This document shows, piece after piece, positions 18,625 through 27,281 of a stretch of DNA of 64,000 nt. Source of the DNA: Azotobacter salinestris (GTDB lineage Bacteria; Pseudomonadota; Gammaproteobacteria; Pseudomonadales; Pseudomonadaceae); NCBI RefSeq assembly GCF_009363155.1, contig NZ_CP045302.1:2452001-2516000 (forward strand), given 5' to 3'. A program made the position numbers and the translations under genes. Each line of letters opens with the position of its first letter. Positions within the stretch are counted from its first letter, which is position 1. The notes under the pieces were generated by a model that made no database searches, was not told where the DNA came from, and saw nothing but the letters and a program-made list of their open reading frames with translations.

Positions 18625-18912
18625 ATGACTGAAGATAAAGGTAACAAAGGTAAGATGAGTGTAAGCGAAGCGGGCCGCAAGGGCGGTGAGACAACTGCCG
18701 CCACCCATGACCGCGAGTTCTACCAGGAAATCGGCAGCAAGGGCGGCCAGCAGAGCGGAGGCAACTTCAGGAACGATCCGGAGCGCGCTTCCGAAGCCGG
18801 CAGCAAGGGCGGTCACAACAGCGGTGGAAATTTCGCGAACGACCGCGAAAAGGCCTCCGAGGCCGGCCGCAAAGGCGGCCAGCGCAGCCACGGCGGCGGC
18901 CGCAAGAGCTGA
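18625..18912 (+). CDS. KGG-repeat stress-induced protein (GsiB/YciG-like)
   Basis: The 95-residue, very hydrophilic protein has four repeats ending in KGG: EAGRKGGETTA, EIGSKGGQQSGGNFRND, EAGSKGGHNSGGNFAND and EAGRKGGQRSHGG. This is the KGG/GsiB/YciG pattern of plant-LEA-like stress proteins induced by desiccation, heat or stationary phase. The ATG at 18625 is chosen over one 12 bp upstream because GGAGG lies 8 bp before it. Confidence 0.88.
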   Translation: MTEDKGNKGKMSVSEAGRKGGETTAATHDREFYQEIGSKGGQQSGGNFRNDPERASEAGSKGGHNSGGNFANDREKASEAGRKGGQRSHGGGRKS

Positions 18913-19182
18913 CCCGGGCAGAGCGGAAGCTTCGGCTTCCGCTCATCCCCCATGGCCTGAGCAAGGCTGTTCCCGAGCATTCAAGGTTTCCATGACTCGA
19001 AGTATCGGAGGCAAGCCCCTGCCAGCGTCATGGCCCGTTCGAAGGGTAGCGGTCATCCGGGCAGTGGGACCGCATCCCAGCAAGAGGCGACGGCACCAGT
19101 CGCAAAACAGAAGATGCCGGAGCAGGAACATGGCGAATGTCATGAAGAGCCATGGTGACGCCAACCACGAGAGTAGTAATAG

Positions 19183-19734
19183 ATGACCAGTCACATCATC
19201 CACTTCACGGGTCCGATAAACTCCTCGACGTGCGGGCAGCTTATCAACAAGTGCTCCCAGGCCATAAAGCAGGATGCCTCCGAGATCACCATAAAGATCG
19301 CCACCATGGGCGGAGAATGCAGTTACGGCTTTTCTCTTTATAACTTTCTGCTCTCTCTTCCCGTGCCGGTCAATACCCATAATCTCGGCACCGTCGAGTC
19401 CATGGGCAATATCATCTTTCTCGCCGGGCAACGACGCACCGCCTGTCAGCACAGCAAGTTCCTCTTTCACCCCTTCCACTGGACCATCCACGGCTCGGTC
19501 GACCACGCCAGGATGTCCGAATACGCTATGAGCCTGGACTTCGACCGGGTCCTCTATGCACGCATCGTCGCGGAACGCACCCTCGGCGCCATGGACCCTC
19601 TGGACGTTTCCCAGTACCTGACCGCCGACTCGAAGATCCTCACCCCCGACGAGGCCATCTCGGCCGGCCTCATCCATGCCATCGAAGACGCCGGCATGTC
19701 CGCCAACACGACCAGCTGGTGCATCCACTCCTGA
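19183..19734 (+). CDS. ClpP/crotonase-fold serine protease homologue
   Basis: The 183-residue product matches ClpP-like proteases. It shows IHFTGPINSSTCGQLINKCSQAI, IKIATMGGECSYGFSLYNFL, a nucleophile region GTVESMGNIIFLAGQRRTACQHSKFLFHPFHW with candidate Ser (about 73) and His (about 95), and ILTPDEAISAGLIHAI, the ClpP-type C-terminal helix. It is not the housekeeping ClpP: sequence and length diverge and there is no clpX beside it. A cytoplasmic peptidase in a stress context is likely, with an unknown ATPase partner or none. The third catalytic residue is not certain; Asp in the 120-150 region is possible. No strong Shine-Dalgarno is seen. Confidence 0.75.
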   Translation: MTSHIIHFTGPINSSTCGQLINKCSQAIKQDASEITIKIATMGGECSYGFSLYNFLLSLPVPVNTHNLGTVESMGNIIFLAGQRRTACQHSKFLFHPFHWTIHGSVDHARMSEYAMSLDFDRVLYARIVAERTLGAMDPLDVSQYLTADSKILTPDEAISAGLIHAIEDAGMSANTTSWCIHS

Positions 19735-19785
19735 CACGGCGACGCGAAGCGACTCGCGGCGCCGTGGCGCACCCGCCTCAGGGTT

Positions 19786-19998
19786 TCAGCACGGGTTCTG
19801 CTCTTCCCGCTCCACGTGCTCCGGCTCCATTTCTCCCCGCTCCTCGTGCCTTATCACCGCTTCGTCGTAGGAGTTCGGCGGGATCTCGCCCTCGTCGACA
19901 CTGGACTCGTCGTCGTCCGGGTTCAGCTCGGAGCGCCCCCGGCTCATGGGGTCACAGGGCCCCGGATACGATATTTCTCTGCCTCGCCCATGACTCAT
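19786..19998 (-). CDS. Small acidic hydrophilic protein, paralogue of 17964-18191
   Basis: The 70-residue protein (MSHGRGREISYPGPCDPMSR, then GRSELNPDDDESSVDEGEIPPN...) shares the PGP..xxSPGR/SRGR(T/S)(D/E)LNPD...DEGEIP(L/P) pattern with the protein at 17964-18191. Both begin with GGAGGTG(C/G)TTATGA, so the Shine-Dalgarno and start context are nearly identical. No family is recognised. It lies just after the ClpP-like gene, convergent with it. Confidence 0.6.
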   Translation of the reverse strand: MSHGRGREISYPGPCDPMSRGRSELNPDDDESSVDEGEIPPNSYDEAVIRHEERGEMEPEHVEREEQNPC

Positions 19999-20265
19999 AA
20001 CCACCTCCGCCGGCCCGGCTCGAATAGGGCCTTGATGAATTAGAGAGGCGGCGGGATCGAAGCGTTCGAGAGGGGCATGACCGTCCGTCCCGAGGCTGGA
20101 CCCGGCGTCCTGCGCGGCCGGTCCGCCCGGGTGGCCTGCGTATTCGCACCACCCGCCGGCGGCACGCAAGCTTTGGCGAAACCCACGCAGGCGACTCTCC
20201 CATCGCCCCGCAAGACCGAATTCGCGTAGGGTGAACATGCCTTGACCACTCCCCTGAGGCCGATC

Positions 20266-21069
20266 ATGCAGTACCTGTTCGTGCTCGGCGCACGCGACCC
20301 CGAGATGACGATCATCGAGGGCCTGGTCCACCGGGCCGGGCACAAGGTCGCCTATGCCATGGCCGGGGAACGGCGTGTCCATGCCGGCAATGCCTATGCC
20401 GCCGAGCGGACCTCGGCGCGGCCGGGCCAGCATCGCGGCCCCATCGTCTGGGTCGAATGCGCGCTGGCCGACGACAGCGTGCCGCGGGATAGGGTGGTCG
20501 ACCATCACCGCGAGGGCGACCCCGGCTTCAGCATGCCGCCCGAGCGCTTCTGGGAGGGCGCCTCGCTCGGCCAGGTCTGCAGCCTGCTCGGCATCGAGCC
20601 CTCTCAGGAGCTGCGCCTGGCCGCCGCCGCCGACCACTGCCTGAACGCTGCCTATCTCGGCCGCTGCCCCGGCATCGCACCCGAGCAGATGCGCGCCTGG
20701 CGGCTGGCCTCCCGCGCGGCCTGGCAGAAAGTCAGCCCCGAGCTGCTGGCCGAGCGCATCGAGGCGGCCATCGCCCAGCTGCAATCGCTCGAGCGGCTGC
20801 GCGTGGGCCGCTTCGAATTCGCCGACGCCCTGGACCGGGAAATCCCGGAAATCTCCGAAGCCTCCGCCATCCTCGGCATCGCCGTGATGTACACCCTGGC
20901 CGAGCCGCGCTCCAGACGGATCAAGGTCGGCGCGCTGAACGGCACCCCCGAGATGCTGGAAGCCTGGATGGAGTTCGCCCGCAACGTGCTCGGCCTGGCC
21001 GATGTCTATGGCAGTCCGGTCCGCGGCTACGCCGGTGGCTACCTGCGCGAAGGCCCGCCCGCCGGATGA
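20266..21069 (+). CDS. Uncharacterised protein with a DHH motif
   Basis: The 267-residue soluble protein starts MQYLFVLGARDPEMTIIEGL; CTGAGG precedes this ATG at a good distance, so it is preferred over a TTG 24 bp upstream. Noticeable are VVDHHREGDPGFSM near residue 78 and AAADHCLNAAYLGRCPG near 125. A DHH followed by further Asp/His residues recalls DHH phosphoesterases, but the rest does not let me assign that family. The C-terminal half is rich in Leu and Glu and ends with GYAGGYLREGPPAG. Function unknown. Confidence 0.6.
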   Translation: MQYLFVLGARDPEMTIIEGLVHRAGHKVAYAMAGERRVHAGNAYAAERTSARPGQHRGPIVWVECALADDSVPRDRVVDHHREGDPGFSMPPERFWEGASLGQVCSLLGIEPSQELRLAAAADHCLNAAYLGRCPGIAPEQMRAWRLASRAAWQKVSPELLAERIEAAIAQLQSLERLRVGRFEFADALDREIPEISEASAILGIAVMYTLAEPRSRRIKVGALNGTPEMLEAWMEFARNVLGLADVYGSPVRGYAGGYLREGPPAG

Positions 21070-21121
21070 TGGCACAATCGCAACCACCGACTCGGCAACC
21101 CTCCAGCACGAAACCTCTCCC

Positions 21122-21643
21122 ATGCCTGCCTGCTATTTCCCACTCTGTCTCGCCGCCCTGCTGCTGTCCGCCCGTACAGGCGCCTTCGCCCAGCAACCGC
21201 CCGCCGCCGGCTCGCGCCTCGGCGCGAACGAGGTGCAGACCCTGCTGCGCGAGCACAACCGCGCCCGGGCGGATGTCGGGGTCGCGCCCCTGCAATGGTC
21301 GGCGCAGGTCGCCGGCACCGCCCAGCGCTGGGCCGACCAGCTCGCTGCCGGCAGTTGCCGCATGCAGCACAGCCGCGGCTCCAGGTACGGGGAAAACCTG
21401 TTCATGGGCACCGCCGGCTACTACGGCGTGAAGGATGCCGCCCTGGCCTGGGAGCGGGAGAAGAAGCTCTACAGGGGCGGCGTGCTGAAGCTGAACACCA
21501 TGAAAGGCATCGGCCACTACACCCAGATGGTCTGGCACAAGACCCGCCGGCTCGGCTGCGCCCGCAGCCAGTGCAGCAACCGGATGATCGTGGTGTGCAA
21601 TTACGAGCCGGCGGGCAACTACCTGGGGCAGGCGCCGTACTGA
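21122..21643 (+). CDS. Secreted CAP-domain (SCP/PR-1) protein
   Basis: The 173-residue product has a signal peptide (MPACYFPLCLAALLLSARTGAFAQ) and a complete CAP domain: LLREHNRARADVGVAPLQWSAQVAGTAQRWADQL, HSRGSRYGENLFMG, IGHYTQMVWHKTRRLGCARS and MIVVCNYEPAGNYLG. Both signature motifs (GHYTQMVW and VCNYxPxGN) and the CAP-pocket His residues are present. Bacterial CAP proteins are secreted; some bind lipids or act on cell walls, but none of this can be read here. ATG 21122 is chosen because the signal peptide follows. Confidence 0.87.
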   Translation: MPACYFPLCLAALLLSARTGAFAQQPPAAGSRLGANEVQTLLREHNRARADVGVAPLQWSAQVAGTAQRWADQLAAGSCRMQHSRGSRYGENLFMGTAGYYGVKDAALAWEREKKLYRGGVLKLNTMKGIGHYTQMVWHKTRRLGCARSQCSNRMIVVCNYEPAGNYLGQAPY

Positions 21644-21658
21644 GGCGCTGTTGCCTGT

Positions 21659-22153
21659 TCAGATACCGAACAAGGCCCGATGCAACGCCTCCACGGACTC
21701 GACCCTCCGAAACCGCCCCTTGGGAATGACCCGGATGTTGGGCCGCTCCGCCTTGACGCCCAGGGCATTGGCCTTGGTATGCCGCGCCACCCGGAAATCC
21801 CCCAGCGGCGGCAGCGGCTCTCCCGGTGCACCGCCGAAGAACAGGAAGGGGCCGAGCTGCAGGGTTGCGGAGTCGAAGCAGATCCAGATCACGCAGCCGG
21901 AAGGCTTGGCTCCCAGGCCGACGTGAATCTTCTGGCTGGCCGCTGACGCATCGACGGCCGAGCTCTTGAGCTGCACATGGCGCATGACCCCGTTGGCCTC
22001 CAGCACGATATCGTGCCCGGCCCGGTCCAGCGACGCTTTCGAGACCTCGAGGGTGGCGCCATGACGAAGCCACGAAAGCTTGAGCAACTCCCCGATCAGC
22101 AGGTGCTCCAGCAACTGCTCGCGGTAGACGGATTGATGGGTATCCAGCGACAT
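21659..22153 (-). CDS. Hypothetical protein with PD-(D/E)xK nuclease-like features
   Basis: The 164-residue product starts MSLDTHQSVYREQLLEHLLI. LDRAGHDIVLEANGVMRHVQLKSSA near residues 40-60 has the D...xQLK spacing of PD-(D/E)xK nucleases or restriction-like folds. The rest (VIWICFDSATLQLGPFLFFGG) would form the core strands. This is a fold guess only. A longer frame upstream was not used because it overlaps the neighbouring gene and lacks similarity. No Shine-Dalgarno is obvious. Confidence 0.5.
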   Translation of the reverse strand: MSLDTHQSVYREQLLEHLLIGELLKLSWLRHGATLEVSKASLDRAGHDIVLEANGVMRHVQLKSSAVDASAASQKIHVGLGAKPSGCVIWICFDSATLQLGPFLFFGGAPGEPLPPLGDFRVARHTKANALGVKAERPNIRVIPKGRFRRVESVEALHRALFGI

Positions 22154-22262
22154 GTCCAGGCAGGCTCGGTCGTGCTCCCGCGCGCCTGCGCAGAAGCCGG
22201 ATTGGCAAGGGCTCGGAATGAGGCCTACCGCTTGCCTGCCGCGGCGGATACCCGGCACTGCG

Positions 22263-23120
22263 TCATATGGCGATCCGGCGAGGACCACAGGCAGACGCTG
22301 CCTGTCTCTCGAAGTACCTCTTGATCCTCTTGAACGACTCGTCGTTGTTGCAGACCGAAATCCCCAGCCAGCCGAGCGTGTTTATCCTGAGCTGGTTGAA
22401 GAACTTGTCGATGGAGCTCCTCGAGGCCACCCGGTTCTGCTTCGACAGGCCATGCTCGTGCTTGATGAGGAACACCTCGCGCATGGCCTCCGGATAGGCC
22501 ACGACGGGCGTTCCGGACCTCGCGACTATCTCGCTTATCCACAGGTCGTCCGTCTGCGGGCAAATGCTCAGGTAATCCTGATTGCCTAGAAAACACTCCT
22601 TGATATGACGCTTCTTGAGAATGACTCCGCCCACCCCGGTGATCAGGTAACCGGCATCGAGTTCGGTCTCCTTCTTGATCACAGGCCAGAGCATGTATGT
22701 CTTGTGGCGACCGAAGATGTTTCGTCTGCTGAGCCTGACCCGCGAGGCGATGATCTTTTCTTCACGATGCGTCCGAAACTTGGCGACCAGCAGCTTGAGC
22801 CAGTGCGCTTTGTAGACGACATCGTCGTCTGCATAGACGATGATCTGCTCCTCACCGGCCTCGCCGAGGGCGGGAAACAACTTTCTATACGGACCGGTAT
22901 TGGGGGTCCATCTGAACTCCACGATATCCCTTATCTTGTTCAACTCCCCAACCCAGGCCGGCTCCTCGTCTACCCCGGTATCCATCAGGTAGGCCTCTCT
23001 GGAAACCCAGACCACTATCCGGTCGGGAAGGAGCGACTGGTTCAACAGCGACCATACCGTCTGCGAGCACAGATCCAGCCTGTCGTGCGTGGTTGTGATA
23101 TTCACGGCAATAGTGCTCAT
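22263..23120 (-). CDS. Glycosyltransferase family 2-like protein
   Basis: The 285-residue product begins with a GT-A nucleotide-binding strand (MSTIAVNITTTHDRLDLCSQTVWSLLNQSLLPDRIVVWVS). It has the DxD-type metal site IIVYADDDVVYKAHWL near residue 98, then a large insertion and TDDLWISEIVARSG, where the Asp-Asp may be catalytic. It probably transfers a sugar during surface-glycan or glycoprotein synthesis. GC content is clearly lower than in neighbours, suggesting transfer. Start choice is uncertain; ATG at 23129 or TTG at 23141 are alternatives. It has no glycan genes beside it. Confidence 0.72.
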   Translation of the reverse strand: MSTIAVNITTTHDRLDLCSQTVWSLLNQSLLPDRIVVWVSREAYLMDTGVDEEPAWVGELNKIRDIVEFRWTPNTGPYRKLFPALGEAGEEQIIVYADDDVVYKAHWLKLLVAKFRTHREEKIIASRVRLSRRNIFGRHKTYMLWPVIKKETELDAGYLITGVGGVILKKRHIKECFLGNQDYLSICPQTDDLWISEIVARSGTPVVAYPEAMREVFLIKHEHGLSKQNRVASRSSIDKFFNQLRINTLGWLGISVCNNDESFKRIKRYFERQAASACGPRRIAI

Positions 23121-23312
23121 GTATTTCATTGCCTCGATCAACCAATACGCCTTTCAGATCGGCTCCTTCAGGCAACCCCCTACAAAACCTGCCTCCACGC
23201 AGGCATGAACTCATGCCGACGGGTATTCGGGCGGAGATCAGGAGGTCACTCCGACCGGCACGCCGCCCGATACCTCCTCGGCACGCCTCCGGTCCCTATC
23301 GACTCCGGGACA

Positions 23313-23603
23313 TCACATCGACACGGCATAAAAGTCTTCATTTTCCGGCACCCTCGACAACGAATTGCCAGGCGTCCATGGCAATTCCATCGACTTGCTG
23401 CCGGAGGTATTTATCGACATTTCAAGCAAGGCATGGGCTCGGGCCTTCTCGTAGTAGGCTCTTTTCTTGAAGAATCTTGCCGTTCCACTATCCCCGGCCT
23501 CACCGCACAGCTCATTAGCGATATCGCGATAGACATGTGCCAATTCCAGGCGCCGATAAGCACAACGTGCAATTCCATTCATCTTCATTCGACTCCAGAG
23601 CAT
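23313..23603 (-). CDS. Small hypothetical protein
   Basis: The 96-residue frame (MLWSRMKMNGIARCAYRRLE, then LAHVYRDIANELCGEAGDSGTARFFKKRAYYEKARAHALLEMSI...) has a helical, protein-like composition over its first 60 residues. A start at the internal MNGIARCAYRR is possible. It lies in the same lower-GC block and direction as the glycosyltransferase. No family is recognised. Existence is moderately likely. Confidence 0.4.
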   Translation of the reverse strand: MLWSRMKMNGIARCAYRRLELAHVYRDIANELCGEAGDSGTARFFKKRAYYEKARAHALLEMSINTSGSKSMELPWTPGNSLSRVPENEDFYAVSM

Positions 23604-24382
23604 GATGATGCGATAGGCTGGTCAAGCCCGCCCGACTCTCAGTAGTTAAGTATTAAAATGAAAAAACTGCTCTTTACGGGTGAATTTGGCGACGAACGGT
23701 TGTCTATCGCTATTGAACTCCCGAACAATGACCACACTATCTAGAAGTTTAACCTTCCTCAGGCGTAAAAATTTTGTGGAAGACCCGTGCGAGCCGTGAA
23801 TAATTCGTGAAAGCGCACCGTCATTTGATTAATACGCCAGTCCCAACTGGAGAGGCTTCCAAATAAAAGTGCCACGGTCGAAGTTGGCTCGGGGAACTTG
23901 GCTTTCACGCATGGCCTACCAAGAACTCCGCCTCCGGCCAGGTCATCCGGGCGCGACAATTACGGCGGGCACATACAGGACCCTGCTGATGCAAAATCCT
24001 TACGGTATTCGTTATCAATACATTGATTAGGGAAGAATCCTATTTTTCATATGCCCCTGCTGTGGCCATGACCGGGAAATCAAGAAAAGAACCCTGTGCC
24101 GCCTGCCGGGTACAGGCCGCGCCGGGACAGTTGCCCGGCGGCGACGTCCCGATGGGCGAGCCGCCCCGGCTACCGACCCTGAAACGCCATGCCGAGCAAG
24201 GCCGCCCGCATGCGCGGCGATGATCGCTGAAGGGCGGACCGCCGCAGCCGAAAAGCCCGTTGCCCCGCGGGCCAGGGCAGCGGTGAACGGGCCTGCCTCC
24301 CCTGTGCAGAGAGCGCCGCTGGTGTGCCCGCGCAAGCCCGGACAGGATATGGGAGAGCGATTCCGCCCGCCCCGTACCGCCC
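23604..24382. other. intergenic stretch, no supported gene
   Basis: About 780 bp lie upstream of a small frame on the minus strand and downstream of cbpM. A 28-codon frame beginning MKKLLFTGEFGDERLSIAIE at 23658-23744 reads like protein but has no ribosome binding site and may be a remnant. The rest shows only short, GC-driven frames. Part is lower in GC than the flanks. Confidence 0.45.
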
Positions 24383-24688
24383 CTAATACTCCATGAATCT
24401 CAGCAGGCGCCGTCTCAGGCTCTCGTTCTCGGCCTTCAGGCGCGCCACCTCGTCGAGCAGGTCCAGGGTCACGGCCACGGCCTGCCAGTCGAGCTCCAGC
24501 TCGCGCTGCAGGCGCAGCGCCTGGCGCAGCCGGCCCAGGGCGACGGCATCGAAGCGCCAGTCGCGGGGGCTGCCGCCGTCCGGATCGACGATGCCGTATT
24601 CGACGATCTCGATCAGGCTGGCGGCCGGCGCCTCGACCAGTTGGCTGCATTCCTCCAGGGTCAGTTGCACGGTCAGGGTCGTAGTCAT
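24383..24688 (-). CDS. cbpM: Chaperone modulator CbpM
   Basis: The 101-residue protein starts [20 protein letters not shown]. It follows CbpM architecture: an N-terminal MerR-like segment ([13 protein letters not shown]...[21 protein letters not shown]) and a C-terminal helical part ([32 protein letters not shown]). CbpM binds the J domain of CbpA and inhibits its DnaJ-like activity. Its ATG overlaps the cbpA stop (ATGA), so the two are translationally coupled. Confidence 0.87.
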   Translation of the reverse strand: MTTTLTVQLTLEECSQLVEAPAASLIEIVEYGIVDPDGGSPRDWRFDAVALGRLRQALRLQRELELDWQAVAVTLDLLDEVARLKAENESLRRRLLRFMEY

Positions 24689-25626
24689 GCTTGCTTGCTC
24701 CATTGACTGCGCGGCTCGAAGCCCGCCGCATCGCGCAGCTCGGCCCACAGCTGGCGGGCGCGTTCGTCGCTGTGCACCGGCATCACCACCTTCAGCACGG
24801 CATAGAGATCGCCCTCGCCCTGCCTGCCCTTCAGGCCCTTGCCCTTGATGCGCAGGCGCTGGCCCGTCTGGGTGTCCGGCGGGATGCTCAGGTTGATGCG
24901 CCCGATCAGCGTCGGCACCTCGATCCGCGCGCCCAGCGCCGCCTCCCAGGGCGCCAGGGGTACGGTGAGGAGGAGGTCGCGGCCGTCGACGTCGAAGATC
25001 GGATGGGGCGCCAGGCGGACGGTCAGGTACAGATCGCCGCTCGGCCCGCCGTTGACGCCCGGCGCCCCCTGGCCCTTGAGGCGGATGCGTTCGCCGTCGG
25101 CGACGCCGGCGGGAATCTTGATGTTGAGGCTCTTCGACTGGTTGATGCGCCGGCCGTGCTCGTCGAAGGCCGGCACCAGGTAGTCGAGCGGCTTGCGGTG
25201 CTCGACCAGGGTTTCCTCGAGGAACACCGGCATCTCCAGCTCGATGTCGCGCCCCCGCCGGGCCGGCCGCGCATGCGGATGGGCGCCCGGCCGGCCGCCG
25301 AAGATCGCCTCGAAGAAGTCGGAAAAATCGCCGCCGAAATGCTCGTGCATACCCCCGAAGCCTCCTGCCCGCTGCCAGCCCGGCGGCACCTCGAACTGCT
25401 CGCCGGCATGGCCGTATTGACGTAGCCGATCGTACTCGGCGCGCTTCTCCGCATCGCTCAGCACCTCGTAGGCCTCGGCCACCTCCTTGAACCGGTTCTC
25501 CGCGCCGGCCTCCTTGTTCATGTCCGGGTGGTACTTGCGCGCCAGCCGGCGGTAGGCCGTCTTGATGGTTTTCTCGTCGGCCGTGGGCTCGACGCCGAGC
25601 ATCGTGTAATAGTCCTTGAACTCCAT
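24685..25626 (-). CDS. cbpA: Curved DNA-binding protein CbpA (DnaJ-type co-chaperone)
   Basis: The 313-residue product has an N-terminal J domain (residues 4-70) with the HPD motif in [13 protein letters not shown] Gly/Phe-type linker ([29 protein letters not shown]) follows, then the two C-terminal beta domains ([14 protein letters not shown]..., [48 protein letters not shown]). It lacks the DnaJ zinc-finger cysteines, as CbpA does. It stimulates DnaK under stress or in stationary phase. cbpM follows with an ATGA overlap. Confidence 0.92.
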   Translation of the reverse strand: MEFKDYYTMLGVEPTADEKTIKTAYRRLARKYHPDMNKEAGAENRFKEVAEAYEVLSDAEKRAEYDRLRQYGHAGEQFEVPPGWQRAGGFGGMHEHFGGDFSDFFEAIFGGRPGAHPHARPARRGRDIELEMPVFLEETLVEHRKPLDYLVPAFDEHGRRINQSKSLNIKIPAGVADGERIRLKGQGAPGVNGGPSGDLYLTVRLAPHPIFDVDGRDLLLTVPLAPWEAALGARIEVPTLIGRINLSIPPDTQTGQRLRIKGKGLKGRQGEGDLYAVLKVVMPVHSDERARQLWAELRDAAGFEPRSQWSKQA

Positions 25627-25831
25627 GGAAGCTCCCCTGGTTCTGGGCTGCTTTCAGTCTAGGTGCACCAGACGGGGGCGGATCGATGCAGAAGGCGGTT
25701 GCAGGCCGATGCAGCGGCCCGCCATACCCCTACCAGACGTAAGTCGATTGCCTGCAACGCCCTTGCTGCGTCATAGTGACGCAAGCTCATATGTAGGAAC
25801 CTATTGAAAGCCCCTGCATCAGGAGGAGTCG

Positions 25832-26083
25832 ATGATCTTCAGTCCGACTGTTTCCGCCACCCTGGTGGTGATCCTTCTTGTGGTTTCCCTGTACCTGGCA
25901 ACCCGGCCGCGCCGATCCGGGTCCGCTCAGGACGCGCCCGGCGACGATGCGCTGTTCGATGGCTGGCACGAACTCGGCCCGGACGAGCGCAAGCAACGCC
26001 TGGCAGCGTACCGGCAGCAGTTGACGGAAAATGGGCATGCAGAGGGCCAGCCGCTCCGGCCGCGGCGGGGCCTGTGCGTGTGA
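25832..26083 (+). CDS. Small single-span membrane protein, paralogue of 16044-16346
   Basis: The 83-residue product has one membrane segment (SATLVVILLVVSLYLATR), then LFDGWHELGPDERKQRLAAYRQQLTENG, which parallels the tail of the protein at 16044-16346. A strong AGGAGGA lies just before the ATG. No named family is recognised. It is divergent from cbpA across about 200 bp that must contain both promoters. Confidence 0.6.
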   Translation: MIFSPTVSATLVVILLVVSLYLATRPRRSGSAQDAPGDDALFDGWHELGPDERKQRLAAYRQQLTENGHAEGQPLRPRRGLCV

Positions 26084-26230
26084 GGGCATAGGGGCGCGGT
26101 GCAGCGCGCCGCGCCATGTTCTTCTCAGGCTTTACAAGAACTCGCCCGATACAGATATCGAGCGAGCTTCCGCAGCAGCCTGTCCGAGCCTTTGCCGAGG
26201 CCCCTCCCGCGTCGGGGCCTGAAGGCGAAT

Positions 26231-26309
26231 GGTGGACAAGCGGAGCGTTGTCCACCCTACCCAACCCGACACTCCGGCGTAGAGTGGAAAATCGCGAAGT
26301 GTTTTCCAC
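26231..26309. repeat. two consecutive extragenic hairpins
   Basis: The first pairs GGTGGACAA with TTGTCCACC (26231-26256). The second pairs GTGGAAAA with TTTTCCAC (26284-26309). Their similar outlines (GTGGA...TCCAC) suggest a paired REP-like or stem-loop repeat. They sit in the 285-bp gap before an IS element; no gene is seen there. Confidence 0.55.
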
Positions 26310-26368
26310 GGGATGGAATTCGGGCTACCTTGCTGCAGAGTCTTTCAGACTGCTCTGTCCTCTGGCTA

Positions 26369-27278
26369 GGGTTTGTCTGAAAAGTCGATTTGGCTAAAAT
26401 GCCGCCTCCGTTGTTCCGAGCGCAGCCATGTCAGGCCGTTACGAGATTTCTGCCCAGCGCTGGGCGATGATCGAAGCCATCGTTTCTCCCCCTCAACGCA
26501 TGGGCCGCCCCCGGCGAGATGACCGCCAGATGCTCAACGGCATCTTCTGGATTCTGTGCTCAGGGGCCAAGTGGCGCGATCTTCCCGAGCGTTATGGCCC
26601 CTGGAAGACGGTATATCAGCGCTTCAGGCTGTGGCGTGACAACGGCACCTTCGAGCAGGTGCTGCGGCATCTGCATCTGCGTCTGCGTGAGGACGGCTTT
26701 ATCGACCTGGATACCTGGATGGTCGACTCAACGTCGATTCGGGCCACCAGAGCCGCCAGCGGTGCGAGAAAAAAAGGGGCCTGCAAGAGCCGCAGCACCA
26801 ATGTCTCGGCCGAAGCCGTGGTGGGCTGACCACCAAGCTTCATCTGGCCTGTGACAGCAACGGGTATCCGCTGGCAGTGATGCTTTCACCCGGGCAGGAC
26901 GCCGACTCGCGCTATTTCATGCCCTTGCTTGAGCAGATCAGCCTGCCTGGCAGCCAGGGTCGTCCGCGCAAGCGCTGCCGGTATGTACTGGCTGACAAAG
27001 GCTACGACAGCGAAAGCCTGCGCCAATACTGCGACCGGTATGGCATGAAGCCCATCATTCCCTTACGCAAGATGCACCGTAAGCCTCGACCGGGCTTGCC
27101 TCGCCTATTTGACAGACCGCAGTACCAAAAGCGCAACGCCATTGAACGACTGTTCAGTTGGCTCAAGGAAAAGCGCCGTCTTTGCACCCGTTATGACAAG
27201 CTGGCCAGCAGTTTCAAGGCCATGGTCACGCTGGCCTGCATCGAAAAATGCTTACGTGCCGACTTTTCAGACAAACCC
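26369..27278 (+). mobile_element. IS5-family (IS427-type) insertion sequence, 910 bp
   Basis: Perfect 19-bp terminal repeats GGGTTTGTCTGAAAAGTCG (26369-26387) and its complement (27260-27278) are flanked by TA (26367-26368, 27279-27280). It carries a two-frame transposase gene. Its right TA is also the left TA of the adjoining IS630 element. Removing both elements gives CTGGC-TA-GAGCAAG as the original target. Confidence 0.93.
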
Positions 27279-27281
27279 TAG
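26428..27281 (+). CDS. IS5-family transposase expressed by -1 frameshift
   Basis: The first frame (26428-26829) gives the N-terminal part with HTH-like ISAQRWAMIEAIVS and the first catalytic Asp in LDTWMVDSTSIRA. The rest lies one frame back and includes GRSRGGLTTKLHLACD, the second Asp in VLADKGYDSES and the Glu in RNAIERLFSWLKEKRRL. The frames meet at AGA AAA AAA GGG near 26769, where a -1 slip on A AAA AAA gives ...ARKKRGLQEPQ... and restores the full DDE transposase. This is the usual IS427-group arrangement. The stop TAG is completed by the duplicated TA and the first G of the next element. Confidence 0.87.

Noticed and set aside
24023..24223. 66-codon plus-strand frame after position 24023
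   Set aside because: No ribosome binding site, no similarity, and Pro/Arg-rich composition expected from random GC-rich DNA.
15642..26083. Known transmissible stress-tolerance locus
   Set aside because: That locus is defined by ClpG/ClpK, FtsH, small heat-shock protein and YfdX genes, none of which is present.
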